This document shows positions 49,639 through 60,648 of a stretch of 64,000 nt of DNA, one piece after another. The notes under the pieces were generated by a model. That model was given only the letters and a program-made list of their open reading frames with translations. It was not told the DNA's origin and searched no databases. The position numbers were made by a program, and so were the translations under genes. The first letter of the stretch is position 1; every line of letters starts with the position of its first letter. Origin of the DNA: Halomonas sp. ML-15 (lineage in GTDB: Bacteria > Pseudomonadota > Gammaproteobacteria > Pseudomonadales > Halomonadaceae); contig NZ_JACXZT010000019.1 of assembly GCF_014779595.1 (NCBI RefSeq), forward strand, positions 1,271,808 through 1,335,807. Reading direction: 5' to 3'.

Positions 49639-49800
49639 TTCAACCCTCAGCGTAGCGTGACTATCAAGATGCGGTGCGCGGCACCGCCCGGCGCGATCAG
49701 CGGCCGGCTAGTAGTCGTAGGGCTAGGCGTAGGCGAAGAAATGTCATATCCATACGCATAGAAAATCAGGCTAGCGCCAGCGTGTCAAGCTTCATCGCCG
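49533..49800 (-). promoter_or_regulatory. leuA promoter and leader region
   Basis: No other gene is seen here. A TTGACA -35 box lies at 49788-49783 on the minus strand, with A/T-rich TTTTCTATG about 17-18 bases downstream as a possible -10. Between it and the leader start the GC palindrome CGCGGCACCGCCCGGCGCG and neighbouring repeats may fold. The 5' untranslated leader would be over 250 bases including the leader ORF, unusually long and consistent with RNA-based control. Confidence 0.5.
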
Positions 49801-49812
49801 TCGCCGGGCGAT

Positions 49813-50160
49813 TTAGCCCCGCTTCAGGGCCTCCCGGTCACGCCACAGGAGCAGCAACTCCTCGGGCATTCGCTGCTCGTCGAGCTCCGCGGACCACTGG
49901 CAGCGACCCTCGGCATCCTCGACGGCGAGGTGGAAAATGCGCTGGTCGGCGGCCACCGTTACCCGCGTCTCCGCCGCACGCCTCGCGGCCTCCGTGAGCA
50001 GGTCCAGCAGCCGTTCGCGCTGGGCGTCATCGAGCCGATCGCAGCGAATGTAGCGTGGCTTAGCCAGTCCGGGGATGTGCGCGATGCCGCCCTGGCGACG
50101 CAGGCTAAGGCAGCTGGAAACGTCCAGCGAAGGCGGCCCGCCCCCCACATCGCCGCTCAT
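49813..50160 (-). CDS. Emfourin-like protealysin inhibitor
   Basis: This 115-residue protein resembles emfourin, the small proteinaceous inhibitor encoded beside protealysin-type M4 proteases. The region LSLRRQGGIAHIPGLAKPRY and the C-terminal TVAADQRIFHLAVEDAEGRCQWSAELDE fit that family's beta-rich fold; no signal peptide is visible. It starts 22 bases after the stop of the M4 gene. The call relies on family memory plus this pairing. Confidence 0.75.
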   Translation of the reverse strand: MSGDVGGGPPSLDVSSCLSLRRQGGIAHIPGLAKPRYIRCDRLDDAQRERLLDLLTEAARRAAETRVTVAADQRIFHLAVEDAEGRCQWSAELDEQRMPEELLLLWRDREALKRG

Positions 50161-50182
50161 GGCGCAGTCTCTCGCACGGTCA

Positions 50183-51232
50183 TCAGCGGGTCACCGCCAC
50201 ACCGACGCCTCGCCACGCATCGCGGACCGCCAGCCACTCGCGGCCACCCTGCCCATGCCGCTGCGCGGCGTTATCCAGCGTCAAGGCAGCAAAGGCCATG
50301 AAGTCGCTCTCAGGCTCAAGGCGCTCATCCAGCAAGGTGGCATACCACAACGGACCAGCGACATCCCAGGCATGGCCACCCAGCGTCATGGCCAGCAGAT
50401 GGAAAGCCCGGTTGGGAATGCCGGAGTTGATATGCACGCCACCGTTATCCTCCTGGGTCTCGACAAAATCGCGCATATGCCCTGGCTGGGGATCACGCCC
50501 CAGCAGCGGATCATCATAGGCGCTGCCGGGGTCGGCCATGGAACGCAGGGCACGTCCCTCGACACGCTCGGTGAATAGCCCTTCGCCGATCAGCCAGTCG
50601 GCTTCCTCGACGCGCTGCCCCATCCGGTACTGCTTGACCAGGCTGCCGAATACATCCGACAGTGACTCGTTGAGCGCCCCCGCTTGGTTGGCGTAAACCA
50701 GATCCGCTTCATGCTGGATCACGCCATGGGTCAGTTCGTGGGCAATGATGTCCAGCGCAATGGTGAAGCGATTGAACAACTCCCCATCGCCATCACCAAA
50801 GACCATCTGAGTACCGTCCCAGAAGGCGTTTTCGTAGTCGCGACCGAAATGCACCGTCGCCCGTAGCGCCATCCCCCGGTCGTCGATGGAGTGACGCCCG
50901 TGTGTCTCCCAGAAATAGCGATAGGTCGCCCCGAGGCCATGATAGGCTTCGTCGATAGCAGCATCGCCACTGTCGGCCTCGTCGCCCTCACGCCTCACCA
51001 GTTGCCCTGGCAGCTCCTGCTGCTGCCGTGCAGAGTGCACGAAGCGCGCCGGGACGCCTCGCTGTGAACTCCGCTTAGGCGAGTGCGGCGCTGCCGTGCG
51101 GGCTCTAAACCGCTGGTCGGCAAGCAACGTATGTTGGGCACACTCGCGCAGTCGCGGGCTACCTCCGGAAGCGATGCGTTCGAGCAGATAGGGCGGCAAG
51201 AACGGCCGCGACACTTGCTGATAGTCGGTCAT
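50183..51232 (-). CDS. Protealysin-like M4 metalloprotease
   Basis: This 349-residue zinc protease of the thermolysin family has the HELTH zinc site, the third ligand Glu in GALNESLSDVFG and the catalytic His in DNGGVHINSGI. There is no classical signal peptide. The N-terminus has the short protealysin-type propeptide with the PPYLLERIA motif. Protealysin relatives often stay in the cytoplasm or leave by unusual routes, which fits the missing signal and the cytoplasmic inhibitor partner. It precedes the inhibitor gene in a two-gene unit. Confidence 0.93.
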   Translation of the reverse strand: MTDYQQVSRPFLPPYLLERIASGGSPRLRECAQHTLLADQRFRARTAAPHSPKRSSQRGVPARFVHSARQQQELPGQLVRREGDEADSGDAAIDEAYHGLGATYRYFWETHGRHSIDDRGMALRATVHFGRDYENAFWDGTQMVFGDGDGELFNRFTIALDIIAHELTHGVIQHEADLVYANQAGALNESLSDVFGSLVKQYRMGQRVEEADWLIGEGLFTERVEGRALRSMADPGSAYDDPLLGRDPQPGHMRDFVETQEDNGGVHINSGIPNRAFHLLAMTLGGHAWDVAGPLWYATLLDERLEPESDFMAFAALTLDNAAQRHGQGGREWLAVRDAWRGVGVAVTR

Positions 51233-51325
51233 AGCTCAGGTCCCAGTCAGTCCATGACAGTTGCTCACCGATGGCATATCCACCGGCCTCTCTCCATGAG
51301 GCTCGCGTCTCTTATAAAGGTTCCG

Positions 51326-52156
51326 TCACCGCTCCCTCTGCTGCAGCAGCGCCTCCATCCGCGTCAGCTGGTCGCGAAGCTCGCGCACGTCGCTGCGCAG
51401 GCCGTGGAGCTCGGCGGCTTCACCCTCGCCGCTTTCGAGCTCCATCAGAGTGTTCTCCTTCTGCATCACGTCGAGCACGATGCCGATCATCATATTGAGA
51501 AAGATAAAGGCGTTGAGAAAGATGAATGACAGGAAGTAGATCCAGCTGTAACCGTAGTGCTCCATGGTCGGATAGAGCACCGCGGTAGCCCAGCTCTCGA
51601 AGGTTGCCACCTGGAACAGGGTCAGCATGGCCAACGAGATATTGCCCCACAGGCTCTCGTCGACGTCGTGGAACAGGAAGCTGCCGACCGCGGCATAGAT
51701 GTAGAAAATGATGAACATCAACAGCGCCACATAGCCCATCCTGGGGATCGACTTGAATAGCGCCGAGACCAGCATGCGCAGCTCGGGAATCATCGACACC
51801 AGACGCAGCACGCGGAAGATCCGCAGCAAGCGCGCCAGCAGCACCATCTCCGAATCCTCCAGCGGGATCAGGCTGGCGGTGACGATGACGAAATCGAAGA
51901 TGTTCCAGCCTTTCTTGAAGAAGTCGCGCAAGCGCTTCTCCGCGGCCATGCGAATCAGGATTTCGATCAGGAAGAAACCGGTGACCGCCATATCGAAGAG
52001 GCGCATCACCTGCTCGAAGCGGTTGGCCTCTTCATAGGTCTTGGCCCCCACCAGCAGCGCCGAGACGATGATGATGGCGATCACACAGGTTTCGAAGATC
52101 TTGTTACTGCGCAGACGCTCGAAGCGCGCCTGCCAGGTAGTGAAGGGTTGGCTCAT
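51326..52156 (-). CDS. Bacterial voltage-gated sodium channel (BacNav)
   Basis: This 276-residue protein is a single-domain six-helix channel. The S4 sensor carries spaced arginines (LLARLLRIFRVLRLV, about 106-120), the pore has the selectivity-filter motif TFESWAT at 185-191 (sodium-type, compare TLESWAS of NaChBac), and S6 is near 205-230. The C-terminal 45 residues form an acidic neck and a coiled coil (LRDQLTRMEALLQQ) for tetramer assembly. A role in sodium and pH balance or motility would suit a halophile. Confidence 0.92.
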   Translation of the reverse strand: MSQPFTTWQARFERLRSNKIFETCVIAIIIVSALLVGAKTYEEANRFEQVMRLFDMAVTGFFLIEILIRMAAEKRLRDFFKKGWNIFDFVIVTASLIPLEDSEMVLLARLLRIFRVLRLVSMIPELRMLVSALFKSIPRMGYVALLMFIIFYIYAAVGSFLFHDVDESLWGNISLAMLTLFQVATFESWATAVLYPTMEHYGYSWIYFLSFIFLNAFIFLNMMIGIVLDVMQKENTLMELESGEGEAAELHGLRSDVRELRDQLTRMEALLQQRER

Positions 52157-52246
52157 GGGGTAACACCCGGGTCGCTCACTGACGCCGAAAGGGCGCGCTA
52201 TAATAGCATAATCCCCGTTTCTGCACTCACGCCCGGACGCCGAGAT

Positions 52247-53965
52247 TCAGGCGTAAGTGGCTTGGCTCGGCGCACGCGGCACCACCAGCGATTCGGGCTT
52301 ACCCAGCTTCGCCAGTTGGGCGTCCCGCAACACCTCGCCGAGTTCGCTGCCTGGCTGCACCGGCCGCGGGGTAAGCTGCACCTGGCGCAGCTCGCCGTTG
52401 CGGTCGAGACGCTGCACCCAGCCCAGCTCACCGCTCGCGAAGCGCGCCAGACTGCCCACCGGAGTAATCCCGAAGCGGCGGATATAGTGCTGCACCCACT
52501 GGCGGTCGAAGACATTCGGCTGCCCCAGCAGATAGCGATATATTTCGCTGGGAGAACGCGCCGGACGATCCGCCCGCGGTCGCCCCATGGCGTCTGCCAC
52601 ATCCACCACCGCCGCCATCCGCGACACGTCTTCGAGTTGCTCCCCCTGCCGCCCGGCCGGATAACCGCTACCGTCGAGGCGCTCATTGATGCCCCATATC
52701 ACCGCGTTACGAATATCTCGCGACAGCCAGCGACAATCGCCGAGACGCGCCTCCAGCAAACTGACATGCTCACGCAGTGCATGGCGCTGAGCATCGTTCA
52801 GACTCGGCGCACGGCGCAGCGCCTGGCGCAGCTCGGGCGGCAGAAGCGCTTTGCCCAGGTCATGCAGCAGGGCGCTGGCCACCAGCGCCTTACGCTCATC
52901 CCGGGGTAGCCCCTGGCCCGCCGCCAGATCGGCCAGTTTGATCGCCACGCCAATGCCGTGCTGGATCAAGGGAGGGTCGTCAACCAGGCATACGCCGGCA
53001 AACAGCAGCGCGTCGCGATCCTCTTCGTGGAGTCCCAACAGCGTATCGCTGTAACGGGACAGTAGCCCGGCGTGGATCGGCTGGCCTTCGATCAGTTGCA
53101 GCAACTGGCCATCCAGATAGGCTGCGACCTTGGCCAGCCGCCGCGCCATCGGCGTGGCGTAGTCGGCACCGTGGCTCCGGGCCGGAGTAGCCGGCGCATT
53201 ACCCTCCTGGTCAAACAGCGACGAAGGCGACAGCTCGCGGCTCCCTTCGACGGCAGTGCGCGCGCCTTCCCGCTCGATTTCACGCACGAAGTACCATAGC
53301 CGTCGCTCGAGCTCGGCATTCACCTCGCTAAATTCGCAGCCCAGCCGTACTTGCTGCTCACCGTCAGTCTGGATATGCCGCACCTGGGCACTGGCGATCA
53401 GCTGCTGCTGATTGGGGAAGCGCAGCGTCAATATATCGACGTGCTGCCCAGGACGTAGTCGCATCGCCGTGCTCAACGGTACGTCTAGCAGACAGCCCCC
53501 AAGCGACAAATTTTTCAATTGCCCCGCCAACTGCAGACTTTCCTGACCATCGTCGACGACCAGCGACGCATCAACCTGCATGCCCGGCCGCAGTTCGGCG
53601 CGAAACACCTCGCGGCGATGCATGACCCACAGCTGCTCGGGATAGTCGCAGCGAAACTGCAGCCGTCCGGGAGCATCGACCCAGCCTTGAACCACCAGCG
53701 GCGGCGTGGTCAGCATCGCACCGCTGGTCTGCCCCATCAGCCGCAGCGGTTTATCGCTGTTGATCTCGGCGGCGATCTCACCTACGGCGGTGATATCGAT
53801 CAGCAGCGAGTGCCCCTCCTCCACGGCCATCAGCAGGGCGGGAATGGGTTCGCCCGCCGGCTCACCAATCGCCAGCGAGGCGCCCCCCGGCTCACTGAGC
53901 CCTTCCAGCAAGGTGTTGATCTCACTTGGGTGCTCGACCACTAGATGGCTGTCATTAAGCTCCAT
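52247..53965 (-). CDS. PilZ / HD-GYP fusion protein
   Basis: This protein (572 residues from 53965, 576 from the alternative ATG 53977) joins a YcgR-like N-terminal domain, a PilZ domain with RxxxR (REVFR) and NxSxxG (NLSLGG), and a C-terminal HD-GYP domain. The HD-GYP part keeps HDLGK and DGSGYP, but the usual HHE before DG is INE, so some metal ligands are lost. It may be a weak or inactive c-di-GMP phosphodiesterase, or a receptor. The start at 53965 is preferred for its GAGAG site. Confidence 0.85.
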   Translation of the reverse strand: MELNDSHLVVEHPSEINTLLEGLSEPGGASLAIGEPAGEPIPALLMAVEEGHSLLIDITAVGEIAAEINSDKPLRLMGQTSGAMLTTPPLVVQGWVDAPGRLQFRCDYPEQLWVMHRREVFRAELRPGMQVDASLVVDDGQESLQLAGQLKNLSLGGCLLDVPLSTAMRLRPGQHVDILTLRFPNQQQLIASAQVRHIQTDGEQQVRLGCEFSEVNAELERRLWYFVREIEREGARTAVEGSRELSPSSLFDQEGNAPATPARSHGADYATPMARRLAKVAAYLDGQLLQLIEGQPIHAGLLSRYSDTLLGLHEEDRDALLFAGVCLVDDPPLIQHGIGVAIKLADLAAGQGLPRDERKALVASALLHDLGKALLPPELRQALRRAPSLNDAQRHALREHVSLLEARLGDCRWLSRDIRNAVIWGINERLDGSGYPAGRQGEQLEDVSRMAAVVDVADAMGRPRADRPARSPSEIYRYLLGQPNVFDRQWVQHYIRRFGITPVGSLARFASGELGWVQRLDRNGELRQVQLTPRPVQPGSELGEVLRDAQLAKLGKPESLVVPRAPSQATYA

Positions 53966-54003
53966 GAGGGCTCTCATTCTTCATAGGGGGTATCACCAAC
54001 GCA

Positions 54004-54042
54004 GCGACGCCGGTCCAATACAGATGTATCGACCGGCGTCGC
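54004..54042 (-). other. Long stable hairpin upstream of the PilZ/HD-GYP gene
   Basis: GCGACGCCGGTC (54004-54015) pairs perfectly with GACCGGCGTCGC (54031-54042), and the loop holds a further ATAC/GTAT pair. It lies between the TIGR02647-type gene and the PilZ/HD-GYP gene. No T-run follows on the minus strand, so it may be a factor-dependent terminator or an RNA element in the 5' leader. Confidence 0.55.
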
Positions 54043-54073
54043 GGTTACTTTAGGGTTACATGACAACTCGACG

Positions 54074-54322
54074 TCAGCCCACCGTGATCGGGCCATTGAG
54101 AATGGTCAGCAGATCCTGTGCGTGCTGGGCTGCATCGTGCCCGAGAGTCGTCAGATAGCCGCCATCTTCCTGGGTCACCAGGCCTTTCTCGAATAGCCGT
54201 CGGGTCGCCGCGATAGCGTCTGGTTCGGCACTCGAATGTACCTTGATTCCCTCCTGGGTAGTAGACAGATTGAACAGCCTGAGGATCTTCAGCTCTTCGA
54301 GCAGCTCGGAGGTGTAAGTCAT
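54074..54322 (-). CDS. Small conserved protein, TIGR02647 type
   Basis: This 82-residue protein matches my memory of the TIGR02647 family, small conserved proteins of Pseudomonas and relatives (LFNLSTTQEGIKVHSSA; LTTLGHDAAQHAQDLLTIL). It looks like a compact helical winged-helix fold and is sometimes annotated as DNA-binding. The function is unknown. It lies between serB and the PilZ/HD-GYP gene on the same strand, with 60 bases to serB. Confidence 0.75.
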   Translation of the reverse strand: MTYTSELLEELKILRLFNLSTTQEGIKVHSSAEPDAIAATRRLFEKGLVTQEDGGYLTTLGHDAAQHAQDLLTILNGPITVG

Positions 54323-54382
54323 GGCGGCCTCATGTTGTGATTATCGTCCATCGGCGCGGACGTAGTGACGTAGGCTAACTGC

Positions 54383-55612
54383 CTATGAGTGTCCGTCTTC
54401 CAGATCGATCTGTCGATAGCCGATCAGGTAGAGCACCGCGTCCAGCCCCAGGGTGGAGATCGACTGACGCGCCTGGCTGCGCACCAGCGGCTTGGCACGA
54501 AACGCGATCCCGAGCCCCGCGGCGGCGAGCATCTTGAGGTCGTTGGCACCATCGCCGACGGCGATGGTCTGCTCCATGGCAAGCCCCTCGCGGGTCGCGA
54601 TCTCGCGCAGCAGCTCGGCCTTGCGGTCGGCATCCAGGATCGGCTCGCGCACCTCGCCGGTGACCTTGCCATTCTCGATCACCAGCTCGTTGGCGTGCAC
54701 CTCGTCGAAGCCCAGCCGCTGCTGCAGGTAGTCGGCGAAATAGGTGAAACCGCCGGAGAGGATCGCAGTGCGATAGCCGAGCCGCTTGAGCTGCGTCATC
54801 AGGCGTTCGACGCCATCCATCAGCGGAAGCGTAGCGGCGATTTCAGCCAGCACCGACTCGTCGAGCCCTCTGAGCTTGGCCATGCGCTCGCGAAAGCTCT
54901 GCTGAAAATCGAGCTCGCCGCGCATCGCTCGCTCGGTGACCTCGGCCACCTCGTCGCCAACGCCGTGGCGGCGCGCCAATTCGTCGATCACCTCGGTCTG
55001 GATCAGGGTCGAATCCATGTCGAAGCACACCAGCCGGCGGTGGCGGCGCCAGATCGAGTCCTCCTGGAGAGCGATATCGACACCGTGCATGGCACCCAGT
55101 GCCAAGGCCTTTTCACGCAGAGCGTCGAGGTCGATTTCGTCGCCGCGAAGCCAGCACTCCACGCACGCGCCCTGGATGCTGTCTCGCTCACGTGGAATAC
55201 CGCCATCCAGAGGCTCGCGGCCGGAGAGGCGATGGATCAGCTCGACGGTCAGGCCATGCTCAGCGGTCAGCGCCCCCACCTCGGCGAGAATGCCCGCCGG
55301 CAGATGCGGCGCCAGCAGCGTCAGGATCAGCCGCGGCTGGCTGGCTTCGCTGCTCCAGCGCTGGTACTCCTCGGCGGCCACCTGGATCGCCTGGACGTCG
55401 AGGCCCAGTGCCGCACCGCTCTCGGCGAGCAGCGCCTCAAGGTCTTCATCGCGCTCGATGCCCACCAGGGCTTCCAGCGACATGATGCCGAAGGTCACGC
55501 TCTGGTTGATATCCAGCAGCCGTGCACCGCTCTTGGCCAGCGCCTTGCCCAGGCCCGCCAGTTGCCCCGGGCGTGCCTTACCGGTAGCACGAATCAGCAG
55601 CCGTCGAGTCAT
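54383..55612 (-). CDS. serB: Phosphoserine phosphatase SerB
   Basis: SerB removes phosphate from phosphoserine in the last step of serine synthesis. The 409-residue protein is the long form: two ACT-like regions (about 1-170) then a HAD phosphatase domain with FDMDSTLI (nucleophile Asp), [10 protein letters not shown] and [12 protein letters not shown]. The stop of parC overlaps its start by four bases, so the two are coupled. Confidence 0.96.
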   Translation of the reverse strand: MTRRLLIRATGKARPGQLAGLGKALAKSGARLLDINQSVTFGIMSLEALVGIERDEDLEALLAESGAALGLDVQAIQVAAEEYQRWSSEASQPRLILTLLAPHLPAGILAEVGALTAEHGLTVELIHRLSGREPLDGGIPRERDSIQGACVECWLRGDEIDLDALREKALALGAMHGVDIALQEDSIWRRHRRLVCFDMDSTLIQTEVIDELARRHGVGDEVAEVTERAMRGELDFQQSFRERMAKLRGLDESVLAEIAATLPLMDGVERLMTQLKRLGYRTAILSGGFTYFADYLQQRLGFDEVHANELVIENGKVTGEVREPILDADRKAELLREIATREGLAMEQTIAVGDGANDLKMLAAAGLGIAFRAKPLVRSQARQSISTLGLDAVLYLIGYRQIDLEDGHS

Positions 55613-57861
55613 GCGGACACCTCCAGTGCGTCGACTTTCTGGAAGCCCCGCGGCAGCTTGCTGCCGCGGCGGCCGCGTTCGCCACGGTAGTAGACCAGAT
55701 CATCGGGCTTGAGCGTCAACTTGCGCTTGCCGGCGTGGATCACCAGGGCGTCGCCTTCGCCGAGCACCACCAGGTCACGCACGAACTCTTCGCGGCGCGC
55801 GGCGCGAGCGCCGGGAATGTCGATCATCTTGTTACCTTTACCTTTGGCCATCTGCGGCAGACTGTCGAGGTCGAATATCAACAGCCGGCCTTCATTGGAC
55901 ACCGCCGCGACCAGCCCACCCTCAGCGGCCGGAAGGATCCGCGGTGGCAAAACGTTGCATCCCTTGGGTAGGCTGAGCGCTGCCTTACCCGCCTTGTTCT
56001 TGCCGGTGAGGTCCTCGAGGCAGGCAATGAACCCGTAGCCACCGTCCGAGGCCAGCAAGAAGCGCGTGCTGGGCGGCGCCAGCATCAATCCGGCCATATG
56101 CGCGCCGGCCACCACATTGACCCGGCCGGTGACCGGCTCCCCCTGGCTACGGGCGCTGGGCAGGTTGTGGGCTGCCAGGGTGTAGGCGCGACCGGTATCG
56201 TCGAGCAGCACCAGCGGCTGATTGGTCTTGCCCCTGGCGGCCAGGGCAAAGCGATCTCCCGACTTGTAGGAGAGCCCGTGAGGGTCGATTTCATGGCCCT
56301 TGGCGGCGCGAATCCAGCCCTTCTCGGAGAGCACCACGGTGATCGGGTCGGCGCCGACCAGCTCGACCTCGGAGAGCGCCTTGGACTCCTCACGCTCGAC
56401 CAGCGGCGAGCGCCGGGGGTCACCGTGCTCACGCCCCGCCTCGCGGATCTCCTCCTCGATCAGGTCGGTGAGGGCGGCATCGTTGCCGAGCAGCTCCTGC
56501 AGCCGGCTACGCTCGGCCAGCAGCTCGTCCTGCTCGCCGCGAATCTTGAACTCCTCGAGCTTGGCCAGATGCCGCAGTCGCAGCTCGAGGATCGCCTCGG
56601 CCTGGCGCTCGCTGAGTCCGAAAGCCTCCATCAACGCCGGCTTGGGAGCGTCCTCCTCGCGGATGATGCGGATCACCTCGTCGATATTGAGGTAGGCGGC
56701 AAGCAGGCCCTCGAGAATATGCAGCCGGTCCTCGACCTTGCCAAGGCGGTGCTCGAGGCGGCGGCGCACCGTGACACGCCGGAAGCGCAGCCACTCGGCG
56801 AGCATCTCGGGCAGTGGCAGCACCCGCGGTCGTCCATCGAGGCCGATCACGTTCATATTGACGCGAATGTTCTTCTCGAGGTCGGTGGTGGCGAACAGAT
56901 GCGCCATCAGGGATTCGACGTCGACCCGGTTGGAGCGCGGCTCGATCACCAATCGGGTCGGCTCTTCGTGGGTCGACTCGTCGCGCAGGTCGTCCACCAT
57001 CGGCAGCTTCTTGGCCTGCATCTGGGCGGCGATCTGCTCCAGCACCTTGGAGCCGCTGACCTGGTAGGGCAGCGCGGTGATCACGATGCTGCTCTCTTCC
57101 ATCACGTAGCGCGCGCGCAGCTTGACCGAGCCGCGGCCACTCTCGTAGAGCTTACGCAGGTCATCCGGGGGCGTGATGATCTCCGCCGCGGTGGGGAAAT
57201 CCGGCGCCGGCAGGTGCTGCATCAGCTCTTGGCAGCTGGCCTCTGGCTGGCGCAGCAGATGACAGGTCGCCTCGACCACTTCAGCCACGTTGTGTGGGGG
57301 AATGTCGGTGGCCATGCCCACGGCGATGCCGGTGCCGCCGTTGAGCAGCACGTGGGGCAGGCGCGCCGGCAGCACCACTGGCTCATTCATGGTGCCGTCG
57401 AAGTTGGGCGTCCAGTCGACGGTGCCCTGCCCCAGCTCGGCAAGCAGCACCTCGGCGAATTTCGACAGCCGCGCCTCGGTGTAGCGCATGGCGGCGAAGG
57501 ACTTGGGGTCGTCCGGGCTACCCCAGTTGCCCTGGCCGTCGACCAGCGGGTAGCGATAGCTGAACGACTGCGCCATCAGCACCATCGCCTCGTAGCAGGC
57601 GCTGTCGCCGTGGGGGTGGAACTTGCCCAGCACATCGCCGACGGTACGCGCCGACTTCTTGTACTTGGCACTGGCGTTCAGCGCCAGCTCGCGCATGGCG
57701 TAGATGATACGCCGCTGCACCGGTTTCATGCCGTCGCCGATATGCGGCAAGGCGCGGTCGAGAATCACGTACATCGAGTAGTCGAGGTAGGCCTTCTCGG
57801 TATATTCGCGCAGCGAGAGACGTTCGACGTCGCCCTCCGCGACCTGGATATCTATGGTCAT
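55609..57861 (-). CDS. parC: DNA topoisomerase IV subunit A
   Basis: ParC is the DNA-breaking subunit of topoisomerase IV, which unlinks daughter chromosomes. The 750-residue protein has the active-site Tyr in [11 protein letters not shown], the preceding [13 protein letters not shown] quinolone-region sequence (Ser present), a coiled-coil gate and a beta-pinwheel C-terminal domain. A structured repeat (copy 4) separates it from parE upstream. Confidence 0.97.
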   Translation of the reverse strand: MTIDIQVAEGDVERLSLREYTEKAYLDYSMYVILDRALPHIGDGMKPVQRRIIYAMRELALNASAKYKKSARTVGDVLGKFHPHGDSACYEAMVLMAQSFSYRYPLVDGQGNWGSPDDPKSFAAMRYTEARLSKFAEVLLAELGQGTVDWTPNFDGTMNEPVVLPARLPHVLLNGGTGIAVGMATDIPPHNVAEVVEATCHLLRQPEASCQELMQHLPAPDFPTAAEIITPPDDLRKLYESGRGSVKLRARYVMEESSIVITALPYQVSGSKVLEQIAAQMQAKKLPMVDDLRDESTHEEPTRLVIEPRSNRVDVESLMAHLFATTDLEKNIRVNMNVIGLDGRPRVLPLPEMLAEWLRFRRVTVRRRLEHRLGKVEDRLHILEGLLAAYLNIDEVIRIIREEDAPKPALMEAFGLSERQAEAILELRLRHLAKLEEFKIRGEQDELLAERSRLQELLGNDAALTDLIEEEIREAGREHGDPRRSPLVEREESKALSEVELVGADPITVVLSEKGWIRAAKGHEIDPHGLSYKSGDRFALAARGKTNQPLVLLDDTGRAYTLAAHNLPSARSQGEPVTGRVNVVAGAHMAGLMLAPPSTRFLLASDGGYGFIACLEDLTGKNKAGKAALSLPKGCNVLPPRILPAAEGGLVAAVSNEGRLLIFDLDSLPQMAKGKGNKMIDIPGARAARREEFVRDLVVLGEGDALVIHAGKRKLTLKPDDLVYYRGERGRRGSKLPRGFQKVDALEVSA

Positions 57862-57953
57862 AGCACGTTGACCCTATTCGCGATCGTGGAATCGTCGAGG
57901 GTTATTCCCTCTGCAAACTCATCAAAGCGGGTGGCTTCGAGTCGCAGCTGATC

Positions 57954-58050
57954 CGGGGACAGCTCACCGAGGAGGCGCTGTAACCCCATCCCTGGGCGCT
58001 ACCGATGCCATCCCTGGCATCGAACCTCCTCTTTGAGCTGTCCCCGGCGC
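57954..58050 (+). repeat. Structured intergenic repeat, copy 4 (parE-parC gap)
   Basis: Stems: GGGGACAGCT 57955-57964 with AGCTGTCCCC 58036-58045 (perfect 10 bp); GAGGAGG 57969-57975 with CCTCCTC 58025-58031; a small hairpin in CCCATCCCTGGG; and CGATGCCA 58003-58010 with TGGCATCG 58015-58022. The last hairpin replaces the TTTT/AAAA ends of copies 2 and 3 by CGAT/ATCG, again compensatory. Conserved GCGCTGTAA and CGCTAC motifs are present. Confidence 0.8.
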
Positions 58051-58071
58051 CGCTTAACTGGGTGCCGGGCG

Positions 58072-59964
<1,893 letters not shown>

Positions 59965-59999
59965 CTATGAGTGAAAGTCGTCGTCCAGGCGTGGTCGCG

Positions 60000-60620
60000 T
60001 CATGCCCCGGATGCCAGGCGATGGCCACCGTGGGCGAACAGCGCCGGCAGATACTCGGCCAGGGCGCTGAAGCCATGATCCCCGCCCGCCTGCAGAATCA
60101 TCGGCGCACCACGGTAGGCGGCGGCGCCGTCGCGTGGATCCAGGGTCTCGTCGGCCGTACCCAGCAGCACCAGATAGCGCCGCGGCTCGAGCCGTGCCGG
60201 GGTCAGCTCGGCCAACTCATCGCGATGCGCGCCCTCAATGGTGAAGCGCTCGCCGGTGTACTCATTGACGAAGGCCTCCCCCAGCCAGCTCTCGACCAGC
60301 CCCGCCGGGCGCACCGCAGGATTGATCACCACCGCGCGAAGGTCATGCCGTTCGGCCAGGCAGCTGGCCAGAAACCCGCCCATCGAACTGCCCACCAGCA
60401 GCGGCTGCGGACCCAGGGTCGCGAGCAGCGACTCGGCCAGCGCCAGCGCCTCCCCAGGGCGATGCGGCAGCTGCGGTGTGGCACAAGGCAGCGGGCCCGC
60501 GTCGAGCCGCGCGCAGCCCTGCGCCACCAGGCGTGCCTTGGGCGAGGCGCTGCCGCTATTGAAGCCGTGCAGGTAGAGTACGCCACTCGCCGCCGATGTG
60601 GCAGCCGGCTGGCTCAGCAT
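60000..60620 (-). CDS. yqiA: YqiA/YcfP-family alpha/beta-fold esterase
   Basis: This 206-residue alpha/beta hydrolase has the early LYLHGFNSGSASPKA, the nucleophile elbow VGSSMGGFLA with Ser, an acid in GTADETLDPRD and the catalytic His in GGDHGFS, all typical of YqiA-type esterases often found beside parE. Substrates in the cell are not known. The start at 60620 (MLSQPAATS) is favoured; six further codons upstream are open. Confidence 0.88.
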   Translation of the reverse strand: MLSQPAATSAASGVLYLHGFNSGSASPKARLVAQGCARLDAGPLPCATPQLPHRPGEALALAESLLATLGPQPLLVGSSMGGFLASCLAERHDLRAVVINPAVRPAGLVESWLGEAFVNEYTGERFTIEGAHRDELAELTPARLEPRRYLVLLGTADETLDPRDGAAAYRGAPMILQAGGDHGFSALAEYLPALFAHGGHRLASGA

Positions 60621-60648
60621 ACCGCAACCCCTGTACAAAACAACAGCA

